The notes below the pieces were generated by a model. It made no database searches. It was given only the letters and a program-made list of their open reading frames with translations, and was not told the origin of the DNA. Below are positions 17,417 to 26,793 of a DNA stretch of 64,000 bases, piece by piece. Location of the stretch: the NCBI GenBank assembly GCA_014192625.1, contig BJHM01000004.1, forward strand, positions 62,001 through 126,000. The letters run 5' to 3'. Every line of letters begins with the position of its first letter. Positions within the stretch are counted from its first letter, which is position 1. This stretch comes from Planctomycetota bacterium (GTDB taxonomy: Bacteria > Planctomycetota > UBA1135 > UBA2386). The translations under genes and the position numbers were made by a program.

Positions 17417-19153
17417 TCAGGCATCCGCGGCGCCGGCCGCATCGGGGCGGGCGCGGCGGACTAGCGAACGCGCCTGGTTCAGGGCGACCAAATCATCGCC
17501 ATCACCGGTCGTCATGGCCGCGAGTTCGCGCTCGACCTCATGCCCCTTCAGTTGGCGCACCTGCGAGCGGGTGCGCTCCTCAGCACCTTTGCCCGCGATC
17601 TCCTTATTGACCAAGAAGTGTCTGTTTGCGAACGCAGCGACCTGCGGCAGATGCGTGACGATGACAACCTGGTGGTGCAACGCAACGTCGTGCAACTTCT
17701 GGCCAACCTGCAGGCCAAGCCGGCCGCCGATCTCAGCGTCAATCTCGTCCAGCACAAGCAGCGGCACGCGATCCTGGTCGGCGAGCGTCTTCTTGATCGC
17801 CAAGACGATGCGCGCGAGTTCGCCGCCAGACGCAGTGTCCTTCATCGAACGGAACGGCTCGCCCGGATTGATCCGCACCTCAAAGTCCACCACCGAAGGA
17901 CCATGCTCGGTCGCCTGTGCGAGCAACTCACTCTCCGCAACTTCGTCCTTTAGCACCACCCGCACCTGCGTGTGGACCATGCCAAGATCCTTCAGCTCGC
18001 GGCCGATCTGCTCGGCGAACGGCTCGGCGGCCTTGCTTCGCGCGCGCATCAGCTTGCGGCCGATCACCGCTACAGCCTCGGTCTTTCCCGCCAACTCAAC
18101 GGCCAACGCATCAGGGTCGTCGCTGCTGTTGTCGGCGGCTAACAGCTCGGCCGTGACCTGCACCAAGTTGCGCCGGAAGTCCGCCTCCGTGGGGCCAAAA
18201 CGCTGCATGGCGCGATGCACTTCATCGAGCCGCGCCTCGACGGCTTCGAGTCGTCGAGGGTCGAGATCGAGCCGTGCAAGGCCGGACTGCAGCTTGCGGC
18301 ACACCTCGGCCACCAACTCCGAAGCCTCGTCCAGCGCCTCTTGACTGTCTTCCAATCGGCGATCCACCAGAGCAGCCTCGCGCAAGCTGCGAACGGCCAC
18401 CGCCAGCAACTCCGACGCATTGGCATCTTCGTCCTGCAACGCACCAAGCGCGGCCTGCAACCGCTGCCGAGTCACATCAAGGTTGGCGAGGATCTGATGC
18501 TCGGCGACCAGTTGCTCAAGCTCGCCCTCGACGAGCCGCAACTCCGTCATCTCGCGTGACTGAAAACGCAAAAACTCAACGCGCTGCCGCCGCTCCTGCT
18601 GCGCACCAGTGGTCGCGCGCAACCGCCGCTCCACATCGCGCGCCACAGTCAGCGCTGCCGCAAACTGCGCCCGCTGCGGTGTCGTCCCGGCAAACGCATC
18701 GAGGGTCTCGCACTGGATGCCCGCGCGCATCAGCGCGCGCGAGTCACCTTGGCCATGAATCTCGACCAAGAACTCGCCAAGTTGTCGCAGAAAGCCAATC
18801 GTCGCAGGCCTGCCACCGATCCGAACGCGACTGCGGCCTTGGCGGTCGACGATCCGCGTCACCAGCAACAGGCCATCCTCAATCGCGCCGCCGCACTCGC
18901 GCGAAACCAACTCGATGACCGCGCGCGAACGGTCGCCATCGCTCAAACGAAACTCGGCATCGACCTGCAATTCATCTTGGCCGTGCCGAATGAGGCTCGC
19001 TTGCGCTTTTTCACCACGCACCAGCTTGAGTGCCGTGATCAGCAGCGACTTGCCGCCGCCGGTTTCACCAGAGATGACGTTCAGATGTTCATCGAGCCGG
19101 ATCTCTGCGGACTCAATCAGCGCCAGGTTGCGAACGTGAAGCGTGTGCAGCAT
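17417..19153 (-). CDS. recN: DNA repair protein RecN
   Basis: A 578-residue SMC-like ATPase of double-strand break repair. Walker A is GETGGGKS at residues 29-36; the middle (about 150-370) is long coiled coil; the C-terminal signature is ASGGELARIVLAIKK, with Walker B LLVLDEIDAEIGG and the switch VIVTHLPQVAAFANRHF. Length is normal. The C-terminal ending is Ala/Arg-rich. It follows DUF420 on the same strand with a 60-base gap and is probably separately started. Confidence 0.95.
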   Translation of the reverse strand: MLHTLHVRNLALIESAEIRLDEHLNVISGETGGGKSLLITALKLVRGEKAQASLIRHGQDELQVDAEFRLSDGDRSRAVIELVSRECGGAIEDGLLLVTRIVDRQGRSRVRIGGRPATIGFLRQLGEFLVEIHGQGDSRALMRAGIQCETLDAFAGTTPQRAQFAAALTVARDVERRLRATTGAQQERRQRVEFLRFQSREMTELRLVEGELEQLVAEHQILANLDVTRQRLQAALGALQDEDANASELLAVAVRSLREAALVDRRLEDSQEALDEASELVAEVCRKLQSGLARLDLDPRRLEAVEARLDEVHRAMQRFGPTEADFRRNLVQVTAELLAADNSSDDPDALAVELAGKTEAVAVIGRKLMRARSKAAEPFAEQIGRELKDLGMVHTQVRVVLKDEVAESELLAQATEHGPSVVDFEVRINPGEPFRSMKDTASGGELARIVLAIKKTLADQDRVPLLVLDEIDAEIGGRLGLQVGQKLHDVALHHQVVIVTHLPQVAAFANRHFLVNKEIAGKGAEERTRSQVRQLKGHEVERELAAMTTGDGDDLVALNQARSLVRRARPDAAGAADA

Positions 19154-19214
19154 TGCACTGCGAGACTAGCAACCGCGGCCGCACAGGAAAGCCCGCCGCA
19201 AAAACACCGGCTCG

Positions 19215-19640
19215 CTACCAGTGATAGAGCATCAGATACACGACCACGCCCGTCACCGAAACGTAGAGCCAGATCGGCGCGGTCACCTTGGCCCATTTTT
19301 TGTGCTGGGCGCGGCGGTCTTTCAGGCCAAGCCAGATCGTGCGCAAAATCAGCGGCAACTGAACTACCGCCAGCACGACGTGCGAAATCAGCAGGGTGAA
19401 ATAGACCTTCCGGATGAACCCCTGGCCCTCAAACTTCACGGCCTCGGCATTTAAGTGGTAGACGATGTAGCAGCAGAGAAAGAGCGCCGACACGCTAGCG
19501 GCCGCAAGCATCAGCCGCTTGTGCATGCAGATCGCGCCACGCTTGACCGCAATAAGCCCCGCGACGATCAGTATCGTGGCAAGGCTGTTGAGTGCTGCGT
19601 CCACGTGCGCCAGCACGCGAAAATCAAAAGCTGCAAACAT
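19215..19640 (-). CDS. DUF420 membrane protein (CtaM-like)
   Basis: A 141-residue protein with four hydrophobic helices. Family marks are the His residues in YIVYHLNAEAV and ISHVVLAVVQLP, and the segment HKKWAKVTAPIWLYVSVTGVVVY. DUF420/CtaM proteins help mature heme-copper oxidases. This fits its place at the end of the CtaA-CtaB-ABC run, three bases behind the ABC permease stop. Confidence 0.9.
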   Translation of the reverse strand: MFAAFDFRVLAHVDAALNSLATILIVAGLIAVKRGAICMHKRLMLAAASVSALFLCCYIVYHLNAEAVKFEGQGFIRKVYFTLLISHVVLAVVQLPLILRTIWLGLKDRRAQHKKWAKVTAPIWLYVSVTGVVVYLMLYHW

Positions 19641-19643
19641 GGC

Positions 19644-20405
19644 TTAGACGGCGTCGCGCGCCGACCTCCTCGTTACCACCCAAGTGCCGAGCCCGAAGGT
19701 GAGCACGGCAAACAGCATTGTGCCGGCAAGGCACACCGAAATGGACGGGATCCCGGGCGCGCCGCCGTGCAGCGTATGCCGCAGCGCACCTACACCGTAG
19801 GTAAGCGGGTCGATCCACTGGATCCAGGCGAGTAGCGGATGCGCATCTTGCATTGGAAAAAATGCGCCCGACAGCAGCAGCATCGGCATCAAAAACACCA
19901 TCATCAAACCGTGGTAGCCAGCAGTGCTGTCCATCAACCACGCCATCGTAAAGCCAAGCCCCGTCACTGACAGGCACACGACGAACAGCACGGCCGCAGT
20001 GGCAACACCCTGCATCGGTGAGTAGGTGACGCCGGCGAGCGGTCCAAGCAGTAGGAAAAACACGCCGAGCGAAAAGCCTAGTGTCGTGCCACCGAGGATC
20101 TTGCCGAGCGCTATCGCGCACCGTGGCACTGGCGCCACGAGCACCCCTTGGAGGAACCCTTCTTTGCGGTCTTCAATGACGGTGATCGTGCTGAAGATCG
20201 CAGTGAACAGCGCGATCATCGCAAGCGTGCCAGCGAAGAAGTATTCGCCATAGACCTGACCGCCGGGCTTGAACGAGCCGTGCAACGCGCCGCTGAATAA
20301 CAGCCAGAAGATGATCGGCTGCAAGAGCGACCCGGTGACGCGAGGCCGATCGCGCAAGAAGCGCACGATCTCACGGTGCCAGAGCGAACGCACGGTAGAC
20401 ATCAT
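19644..20405 (-). CDS. ABC-2 type transporter permease
   Basis: A 253-residue permease with six hydrophobic helices and the ABC-2 signature near residues 130-210. It is coupled by ATGA to the ATPase gene upstream, so the pair forms an exporter of the NatB/DrrB kind. Its place between CtaB and DUF420 links it to cytochrome oxidase or heme assembly, where such ABC pairs are often found, but its cargo is unknown. Confidence 0.9.
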   Translation of the reverse strand: MMSTVRSLWHREIVRFLRDRPRVTGSLLQPIIFWLLFSGALHGSFKPGGQVYGEYFFAGTLAMIALFTAIFSTITVIEDRKEGFLQGVLVAPVPRCAIALGKILGGTTLGFSLGVFFLLLGPLAGVTYSPMQGVATAAVLFVVCLSVTGLGFTMAWLMDSTAGYHGLMMVFLMPMLLLSGAFFPMQDAHPLLAWIQWIDPLTYGVGALRHTLHGGAPGIPSISVCLAGTMLFAVLTFGLGTWVVTRRSARDAV

Positions 20406-21370
20406 CGACGACTCCTGCGCGACTTGCCGCCGCTGCCCTTGTCTTTTGCGATGGCAACAAAGCGTTTGCCGGTCTTGCGCAAAAACACATCCTCAAGCGT
20501 TGGATGTTGCAGAGTGAGCCGCTGCACCTGCGCGCCAAAACTGTGCATCACTTTTGGCACCAGCTCATGGCAGTTGGGGACCTCGATCCTGAGCAGATCG
20601 TCAAACACGCTCGCCGTCACGCCAAGTTTTGTCTGCAGGTCACTGGCGAGCTGCGTCGCGTTGTTTGACTGAATCTCTAAAATCTGCTCCCCAAGGTCAC
20701 GCATCAGCGCACGCGGCGCGCCCTCGGCAACCACCCTGCCCTGATCGAGCAATAGCAAATGATCCGCCTCCGCCGCCTCATCCATCAAATGTGTGGTGAA
20801 CAGCACGGTCACGGCAGACTGCGACTTCAACAATGCCCACATCGAACGGCGCGCTGCCGGATCAAGCCCCGTGCTCGCTTCGTCGAGCAACAGGATCTCA
20901 GGTTTGTGCAGCAGGCCCTTCGCAACCTCGACGCGACGGCGCAGGCCGCCCGAAAGTTCGCCGACCATGTCGCGCTGCCGGTCCTGCAAATCTGCATGCA
21001 CAAGCAGCTCGTCGATCCGCACTTCGAGGGCCTTCCCCGACATCCCGTAGAGGTGGCCGCCATAGCGCAGGTTCTCGCGCACGCTGAGCTTCTTGTCGAC
21101 CGCGGGCGACTGAAACACCACGCCAAGTCGCCGCCGGATCGCGGCCGTGTCATGTGCTAGATCGAGATCGAGAATGCGCGCCGAACCCTGCTGCAACGGC
21201 ACCAGCGTCGACAGCAACTTGAACAGCGTGGACTTGCCCGAACCATTGGGCCCGAGAAAGCCATGCACACTGCCGCGCGCGACGGAGAATGAAATGCCGG
21301 CCAGTGCCTGCCGTTCGCCGTATGCAAACGTGACCTCGCGCACAGCGACTGCGAACGGCGCGTTACTCAT
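20402..21370 (-). CDS. ABC transporter ATP-binding protein
   Basis: A 322-residue ATPase started at the ATG at 21370, which overlaps the ctaB stop (ATGA). Walker A is GPNGSGKST, the signature is ELSGGLRRRVEVAKGLL, Walker B is ILLLDEASTGLDP, and the switch His is in LFTTHLMDEA. The C-terminal 90 residues are a typical ABC-2 accessory domain, followed by a basic tail. It works with the permease directly downstream. The open frame extends to 21901 but that lies inside ctaB. Confidence 0.93.
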   Translation of the reverse strand: MSNAPFAVAVREVTFAYGERQALAGISFSVARGSVHGFLGPNGSGKSTLFKLLSTLVPLQQGSARILDLDLAHDTAAIRRRLGVVFQSPAVDKKLSVRENLRYGGHLYGMSGKALEVRIDELLVHADLQDRQRDMVGELSGGLRRRVEVAKGLLHKPEILLLDEASTGLDPAARRSMWALLKSQSAVTVLFTTHLMDEAAEADHLLLLDQGRVVAEGAPRALMRDLGEQILEIQSNNATQLASDLQTKLGVTASVFDDLLRIEVPNCHELVPKVMHSFGAQVQRLTLQHPTLEDVFLRKTGKRFVAIAKDKGSGGKSRRSRR

Positions 21371-22269
21371 AGTGGGAAGGTCGGGTCTTGTCGATCCAGC
21401 ACCATCGCCACCAGCAAGAGTGGCAGGTAGATAATTGACGCAAGGAAGGTCATTCGCATCGCCGACTCCCAGCGCGTTATTGCCGCAGTGACTGCGGGCA
21501 CGAAGAAGAATGCGTCGAGGCAGATCGCGCTCGCGAGATACGCCTCGCCCGCCATCTGCACAACGAACGGCAGCATGCTCGCGATGCCGAGTCCTGCGAC
21601 GTAGAGCAGCATGGTTGTCCGCGTGCGGGATCCCTCCGGATCGACCACCGGCAGCATCCGCATTCCTGCCCGCGCGTAGTCGTGGCGGTAACGCCATGCG
21701 ATCGCGAGAAAATGCGGGATCTGCCAACAGAACAGGATCGCAAACAGAATCAGCGCGCCAAAGCCAAGCTTGCCGTTCACCGCAGCAAAGCCCACCACCG
21801 GCGGCAATCCGCCAGGGATCGCGCCGACCAGCGTGTTGAGTGGCGTGCGCATTTTCATTGGCGTGTAGACGAGCACGTAGCTGAGCAGGATCAGCATGCA
21901 CACCGCCATCGCCAGCAGGTTGCTAAACCACCAAAGCACCAGCACACCGAGCAGGGTAAGCACCAGACCAAACAGCAACACTTCGCGCGGCGTGAGCCTG
22001 CCCGACGGCAGCGGCCGCTTCTCGGTCCGCTGCATTCGGCCGTCGAGTTCGCGCTCGCGATACATGTTGAGCGATGCAGATGCCGCCGCGATTAGCAACG
22101 TGCCAACGGTCGTGCCGACGACTTTACCCAGTGGTGGATGGGCGTTCGGTGTCCAACCCAGATAGCAGCCGGCCACGACGGCAAATACCGCCAACGCCGA
22201 AAGCCGCGGTTTGGCGAGTTCTGCATACACGAGGACCCGGCTCACCAAGCTTTGATTCATCAGCGACAT
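21367..22269 (-). CDS. ctaB: Protoheme IX farnesyltransferase (heme O synthase)
   Basis: A 300-residue UbiA-family membrane prenyltransferase that adds farnesyl to heme B to give heme O. The first Asp-rich-type motif is seen as ASLNMYRERELDGRMQRT, with TEKRPLPSGRLTP after it; the second is WRYRHDYARAGMRMLPVVDP. About eight to nine hydrophobic helices. It is ten bases behind ctaA and coupled to the ABC ATPase, so heme O and heme A production are co-transcribed. Confidence 0.95.
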   Translation of the reverse strand: MSLMNQSLVSRVLVYAELAKPRLSALAVFAVVAGCYLGWTPNAHPPLGKVVGTTVGTLLIAAASASLNMYRERELDGRMQRTEKRPLPSGRLTPREVLLFGLVLTLLGVLVLWWFSNLLAMAVCMLILLSYVLVYTPMKMRTPLNTLVGAIPGGLPPVVGFAAVNGKLGFGALILFAILFCWQIPHFLAIAWRYRHDYARAGMRMLPVVDPEGSRTRTTMLLYVAGLGIASMLPFVVQMAGEAYLASAICLDAFFFVPAVTAAITRWESAMRMTFLASIIYLPLLLVAMVLDRQDPTFPL

Positions 22270-22279
22270 ACTTCCAGAA

Positions 22280-23206
22280 TCAAACAGTAGGGGCGACCCG
22301 CGTACAGCGACACACGTGCGCCGCGAGCAAACTCGTTATCACGGTCAACAAAGCGCCGACCAACACATGCGCGGAGATGAGCGAAGATCGCCACAGGTGC
22401 TCGATATTGCTCGGATCCTTGCCAGTGCGCACCAGCAGAGCCACAAAACCGAGCGCGATCTGCACGATTAGCAGGACGAGCAGCCATCGCACGAGGCCGA
22501 GGATGCCACGGATCGCCTGCAGCCGTCCGATCAAAAATCCGCCAGCGATAAACAAGAGCAAGAACAGAACGAACGCATTGCCGACGTGGGTCCACAGCGC
22601 GTGCGGCTGTTCTGCATGCCGCGCGATCGCACCGAGAACCGTCTGCACGAGCAGGCCGATCAACCCCACCGTCAAAAGTTTGCGTGCTGCGCCTGCCGCT
22701 GGATGCACTTCGCAGACAGTCGCGCAATAGCGGTCGGAAAGTGAGTATGCGACTACTGCAAAAGTGGCAATCGTTACTTGCGCCAGCGTTCCGTGCAGCA
22801 CGGAAGTCACGTATGGCAGCCCCTTCAACACGCCGATTCCACCGATCGCGCCTTGGACCGAAATCAGCGCGATGCCAAAAAACGCCCACTTGCGAATCCT
22901 CGGCGTTGCGAGGCGCTTTGCCTGCAGCCAGATCGCCAAGGTCACGACCAGCAACCCGCAAAGCGCTCCGACCAAGCGGTGAAAGTGTTCGAGAAAAGCT
23001 GGCGCCTCAGTCAACGCCCGCTCAGGCATCAGCTGGCCATCCGACATCGGCCAATCACTAAACGCCATGCCAGAACCGGTGCTGGTGACCATTGCCCCCA
23101 TCAGGATGAGCACGATCACCATGGCGACGAGCCCGACAGCCAGCCAAAAAGGGCCGCGCGCAGAGGGCTCCAAAGGCCCGGGGACGGAATGAGTCGCGGA
23201 GGTCAC
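22280..23206 (-). CDS. ctaA: Heme A synthase
   Basis: A 308-residue CtaA/COX15 protein with about eight helices that oxidises heme O to heme A for aa3-type oxidase. Seen: GSGMAFSDWPMSDGQLMPE near residue 45, EHFHRLVGALCG with a heme-ligand His, LHGTLAQVTIA with another, and ALWTHVGNAFVLF and ISAHVLVGALL with the second pair. The start is a GTG. Its operon order is ctaA-ctaB-ABC ATPase-ABC permease-DUF420. The oxidase subunit genes themselves are not in the window. Confidence 0.93.
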   Translation of the reverse strand: MTSATHSVPGPLEPSARGPFWLAVGLVAMVIVLILMGAMVTSTGSGMAFSDWPMSDGQLMPERALTEAPAFLEHFHRLVGALCGLLVVTLAIWLQAKRLATPRIRKWAFFGIALISVQGAIGGIGVLKGLPYVTSVLHGTLAQVTIATFAVVAYSLSDRYCATVCEVHPAAGAARKLLTVGLIGLLVQTVLGAIARHAEQPHALWTHVGNAFVLFLLLFIAGGFLIGRLQAIRGILGLVRWLLVLLIVQIALGFVALLVRTGKDPSNIEHLWRSSLISAHVLVGALLTVITSLLAAHVCRCTRVAPTV

Positions 23207-23356
23207 TTACATACAATGCCGCCCCGACTGCCGATTTTCAGCGTCAGAGTTGCGCCACCTATCGGTACATGCAAACAGGGCATCAGTCCGGATTACTCCA
23301 AAGACCGATTGCCCTGCAAAACCTGACTCGCCATCAGCGCCAAGCGAACACCGCGA

Positions 23357-24196
23357 TCAGCGCGGCATGCTTGGGGTGGTGGTCGCATTACCAGTTCTGG
23401 AGCCCGTTGTGCGAGCGTCGTTATCGAACGCATCCCACATCGGCTTCTCGTGGTCTTTGAGGCCCGTCGTGCCGATCGCGCGATCGAGTTCCGCACTTGG
23501 CTTGTACGTTGCTGTCGTCAGCAACCGTTCCAACTCAGAGTCATCGCCGCCAAACGAGCGGGCCGTGCGTAAGCAGCTCATCGCCTGCTCCGAGTCGCCG
23601 GTGCGCAAGTGGCAGATGCCAAGGTTGCGGTAGGTCGCGCGCTGGACCGTGCCCGGCGCGGCCGAGTTTTGAGCCAGGCTCAACTCAGCAATCGCCTTTT
23701 GCCACTGGCGGTCCGTCATGAACTTCTCGCCACGATAAAGATGCGCCAGCGTGGCGGTGTCGACCGAGCCCGAGACTGATTGGAATGTGATGACTTCGAT
23801 CCACGGCATGTTCTGGAACGTGTTCCGGATGACACCCTCGATCTTGAAGCGCTGGTAGGGCTTCATCTGAAAGACCTCACTCAACTGCTCGCCTTCCTTG
23901 CTGTAGAACAGTTGGCCAAACGGCGCGTCAAACTCACGCTGCTGCCAGATCGACTGCTCGTCGGCCCAGACAAACAGGTTTGCATACTCCAGCGGGGTAA
24001 ACCGCGTGAAGAACGGGTTGCTCAGGCTGCCGAGCGACGCGAACTGCACGGTGAACTGAACGCGCACGTTGCGAAAGGCGTCGGGATCGGAGCGGATAGC
24101 CGACAAGGTCGTGTTGACCGCCGACCCAAATTCCTGCTCTTGAGCCGGAAGCATCGCGGCGCACAAAAGGAACGAAGCAATGAGCGACTTCTTCAT
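23357..24196 (-). CDS. Exported TPR-like protein of unknown function
   Basis: About 279 residues, started at the ATG at 24196 because it begins a clear signal peptide (KKSLIASFLLCAAMLPAQ). Residues 30-150 have a domain with RNVRVQFTVQFASLG and YQRFKIEGVIRNTF, which looks like an OB-like beta barrel, though this is inference; residues 160-235 hold two TPR-like units (WQKAIAELSLAQNSAA, YRNLGICHLRTGDSEQAM). The C-terminus is disordered. The frame extends to 24235 through a TTG. It precedes ctaA by 150 bases with no clear terminator between. Confidence 0.65.
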   Translation of the reverse strand: MKKSLIASFLLCAAMLPAQEQEFGSAVNTTLSAIRSDPDAFRNVRVQFTVQFASLGSLSNPFFTRFTPLEYANLFVWADEQSIWQQREFDAPFGQLFYSKEGEQLSEVFQMKPYQRFKIEGVIRNTFQNMPWIEVITFQSVSGSVDTATLAHLYRGEKFMTDRQWQKAIAELSLAQNSAAPGTVQRATYRNLGICHLRTGDSEQAMSCLRTARSFGGDDSELERLLTTATYKPSAELDRAIGTTGLKDHEKPMWDAFDNDARTTGSRTGNATTTPSMPR

Positions 24197-24231
24197 GTCT
24201 AGATCCAGCTGGTTTCGGTTTCTGCAGGAAA

Positions 24232-24719
24232 TCAATCGGCCAAGCTCTCCATCAGCCTTCGCAATGCTTGGCCCATCAACTCATCCGGCACATCCTCGCC
24301 CGAATGGACCAACTCCCGCAGGCGCTTCATGCGTTCCGCTTTTGTGAGCTTGCGGTTCATGAGTTCCTGAACAAGTCGATCGACGGCTGCGGTGGATTGC
24401 TTTGACACAGTTGCGGCTTCGATGGCGAAAGAACGAGAGTGGGGACCGGCCCCGTTGCTGCTGTATCGGATGACGCACGTGCCAATCTTGACGCGAATCT
24501 CAACGACTGCTCTGCGCGGCGATGTGCGACCTGCGCAATGCTCGCAAGGGCGCGCTGGCCTCAGTGCGCGCAATCCATCGCTACCACCGGCTGGAGGCAC
24601 CGGCCGCAATGCGGGAAGAAACGCACCCGATTCTGCGGCAAAAACCCACACAACACGCAAGCTAGGCTGAACTGATGGCCCCTCGCGCTGGCCTTGCTGC
24701 CACTACTGGCCTTTGCCGA
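24232..24719 (-). pseudogene. Zinc-ribbon protein gene broken by a one-base deletion
   Basis: Two overlapping minus-strand frames look like one gene. In the first (24564-24719) are CVLCG, HCGRC and then DCAH followed by a TGA at 24561-24563. In the second frame, continuing to 24232, are PCEHCAGR and a helical C-terminus (VDRLVQELMNRKLTKAERM). Adding one base after TG at about 24562 joins them as CAHC-RPAR-PCEHC, giving a set of four CxxC knuckles. The stop falls exactly where a Cys is expected. No ATG start is visible in the first frame before the first Cys. It is a decayed gene, a sequencing error, or a frameshifted one; the C-terminal part alone may still be expressed. Confidence 0.55.
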
Positions 24720-24846
24720 CTACTGCCGAAGGCGCAAGGGATGTAAAGCCATAGCGAGGTGGCCGGCAGTAGCGCGGCCTAGTGCAAACTCCCCCACCGC
24801 ACTCCCGATCACGATCGGCAACTGATCTGCCGGGTAGGCCTTGTGA

Positions 24847-25563
24847 TCACTCGCTCGCAGCTTCGCGTTCTTGACGGCGCAGCACGCGCTCCGGCGCTTC
24901 GCCAGCACGCCAACAAAATGCAATCGTACTGGCACCCCACTCGCGCACGTCGACCGTCAGATCTTGGTCGAAGTCGTCCTCGTCAAGCGCACCAGATTCA
25001 AAATGGAATACCAGGCAACCGCCTTTGGCAAGCCGCTGCGTGAGCTGGCGCGCGCGGAATAAACACTTTACTGGGTCCTCGGCCACCAGCGCGTATGGCG
25101 GATCGAGAAAAATAATGTCAGGCGGCACCTCGGGCTCCTGCTGCTCCGAAGGGTCCGCTGCAACCACCTCCATTGGCGGTGCATTTGGCTCCCGGGTCGG
25201 CACCTCAACCTGCACAGCGCCACTCAACACGGCCTCATGAAGGACGGGCGGTTCCCACGCGTCTGCGCGCAGCACAAGCCCAAGTCCCTCTGCGCCGAGC
25301 ATCCGCAGATTGCTGCGCAGCACCGACATCGCCTTGCCATTCTTCTCAACGAAGACCACCCGCCGTGCGCCGCGCGACAACGACTCGATTCCAGTGGCGC
25401 CGGTGCCAGCAAACAGATCCCAGACCAAGGCATCGGGCACCTGGTCAGCGAGGATGTTGAACACTGCCGCCTTCACTTGACCAAGCAGCGGCCGCGTGCC
25501 AAGTCCCCGCACCGTTTGCAGGACGCGGCTACCGTAGATTCCGGCGATCACCTTGAGGCTCAT
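24847..25563 (-). CDS. rsmD: 16S rRNA (guanine966-N2)-methyltransferase, RsmD family
   Basis: A 238-residue Rossmann methyltransferase started at the ATG at 25563 (SLKVIAGIYGSR). Seen: TRPLLGQVKAAVFNIL, the SAM-binding loop DLFAGTGATGIESLSRGA and the catalytic-pocket DPPY in IIFLDPPYALV. An insert of about 40 residues (residues 125-165, rich in Pro and Glu, VEVPTREPNAPPMEV) precedes DPPY, unusual for the family. It methylates 16S rRNA during ribosome assembly. It is divergent from moaA. Confidence 0.88.
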   Translation of the reverse strand: MSLKVIAGIYGSRVLQTVRGLGTRPLLGQVKAAVFNILADQVPDALVWDLFAGTGATGIESLSRGARRVVFVEKNGKAMSVLRSNLRMLGAEGLGLVLRADAWEPPVLHEAVLSGAVQVEVPTREPNAPPMEVVAADPSEQQEPEVPPDIIFLDPPYALVAEDPVKCLFRARQLTQRLAKGGCLVFHFESGALDEDDFDQDLTVDVREWGASTIAFCWRAGEAPERVLRRQEREAASE

Positions 25564-25746
25564 GAACGCGCTTATTTGGAAAGGGGACGCAACGGAACAA
25601 GCATTCACAACGGCTGCTTCATTACGCATCGTGGCCATCCCAGATGGCTGGCGCAACGACGGAAGCAAGGATCGCCGAAGGCGCTTCCTCTGGGTCACAC
25701 GGTAGAGCGTAGCGACTGCCACTGCCGCTGATCACCTCGCTTGCGT

Positions 25747-26787
25747 ATGGTACTGCCTTCCGTGCCAGCCTTGATTGATCGTCTGCTTCGGCCACTACGC
25801 AACTTGCGCCTGTCAGTGACTGACCGGTGCAACCTGCGCTGCAGCTACTGCATGCCGGAGGAGGAATACGTGTGGCTGCCACAACCACACATATTGACGT
25901 TCGAGGAAATCGCGCGGGTCGTCGGTATTTTTTCGCAGCTCGGCGTAGAAAAAGTACGACTCACTGGTGGCGAGCCGCTGCTGCGGCGCGACCTCAACAC
26001 CTTGGTAGCCATGTTGGCGCTGTTGCCACGCATTCGTGAACTGGCGCTGACCACCAACGGCGTGCTGCTCGCGCGCCACGCGGCGGCACTGCGCACCGCC
26101 GGACTGCAACGAATCACGGTCAGCCTCGACACGCTCGACCCGCGCACTTTTTTACAGCTCTCGCGCCGCGATGACCTGCACAACGTGCTCGCAGGAATCG
26201 CTGCAGCGCGCACCGCTGGCTTTGTCAGCATCAAACTCGACACCGTGATGATCGCCGGTGTGAACGACCATGAACTCGTGCGCCTCGTCGACTTTGCCCG
26301 CAGCAACGGCGCCGAAATCCGATTCATCGAATACATGGATGTCGGCGGCGCTACGCACTGGCGGAAGGAAATGGTGGTGTCACGCGCGCAGATCCTCTCT
26401 GTGCTAGGCCACCATTTCGGCCCGATCCGCGCCGTGCCGCGCACCGACAGCGCACCGGCAGAGCAGTTTCTTCTGCCGGACGGCACTGTGTTTGGCGTCA
26501 TCGCGTCGGTGACGCAGCCATTCTGCAGCACCTGTGATCGCAGCCGACTGACCGCTGATGGGATGTGGTTTCGCTGCCTGTACGCGGAGCACGGCACGAG
26601 CCTGCGCGAACTCATTCGCTCGAGCACTGATGATGCGGCAATCGCAGCGATGATCAGCCAGACTTGGCAGCAGCGCGACGACCGCGGCGCCGAACTGCGC
26701 GCTGCAATGCCCGACCGCCAGCCGTTGGTGGCGGCGGCGCAACTGCGTTCGCAGCCGCATCTAGAAATGCATACCCGCGGCGGCTGA
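25747..26787 (+). CDS. moaA: GTP 3',8-cyclase MoaA
   Basis: A 346-residue radical SAM enzyme making the first intermediate of molybdenum cofactor. The first cluster is Cys28, Cys32 and Cys35 (RCNLRCSYC); the second has Cys in PFCSTCDRSRLTADGMWFRC. LTGGEPLLR is the SAM motif, and the C-terminal Gly-Gly (TRGG) needed for activity is present. The frame starts at a TTG at 25741 but the ATG at 25747 fits better. No other moa, moe or molybdoenzyme gene is in the window. Confidence 0.95.
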   Translation: MVLPSVPALIDRLLRPLRNLRLSVTDRCNLRCSYCMPEEEYVWLPQPHILTFEEIARVVGIFSQLGVEKVRLTGGEPLLRRDLNTLVAMLALLPRIRELALTTNGVLLARHAAALRTAGLQRITVSLDTLDPRTFLQLSRRDDLHNVLAGIAAARTAGFVSIKLDTVMIAGVNDHELVRLVDFARSNGAEIRFIEYMDVGGATHWRKEMVVSRAQILSVLGHHFGPIRAVPRTDSAPAEQFLLPDGTVFGVIASVTQPFCSTCDRSRLTADGMWFRCLYAEHGTSLRELIRSSTDDAAIAAMISQTWQQRDDRGAELRAAMPDRQPLVAAAQLRSQPHLEMHTRGG

Positions 26788-26793
26788 GTCCGT

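Noticed and set aside
24561-24563. The TGA in the zinc-ribbon gene as a selenocysteine or recoded codon.
   Set aside because: The reading frame after the TGA is not protein-like, whereas a shift of one base gives a good continuation.
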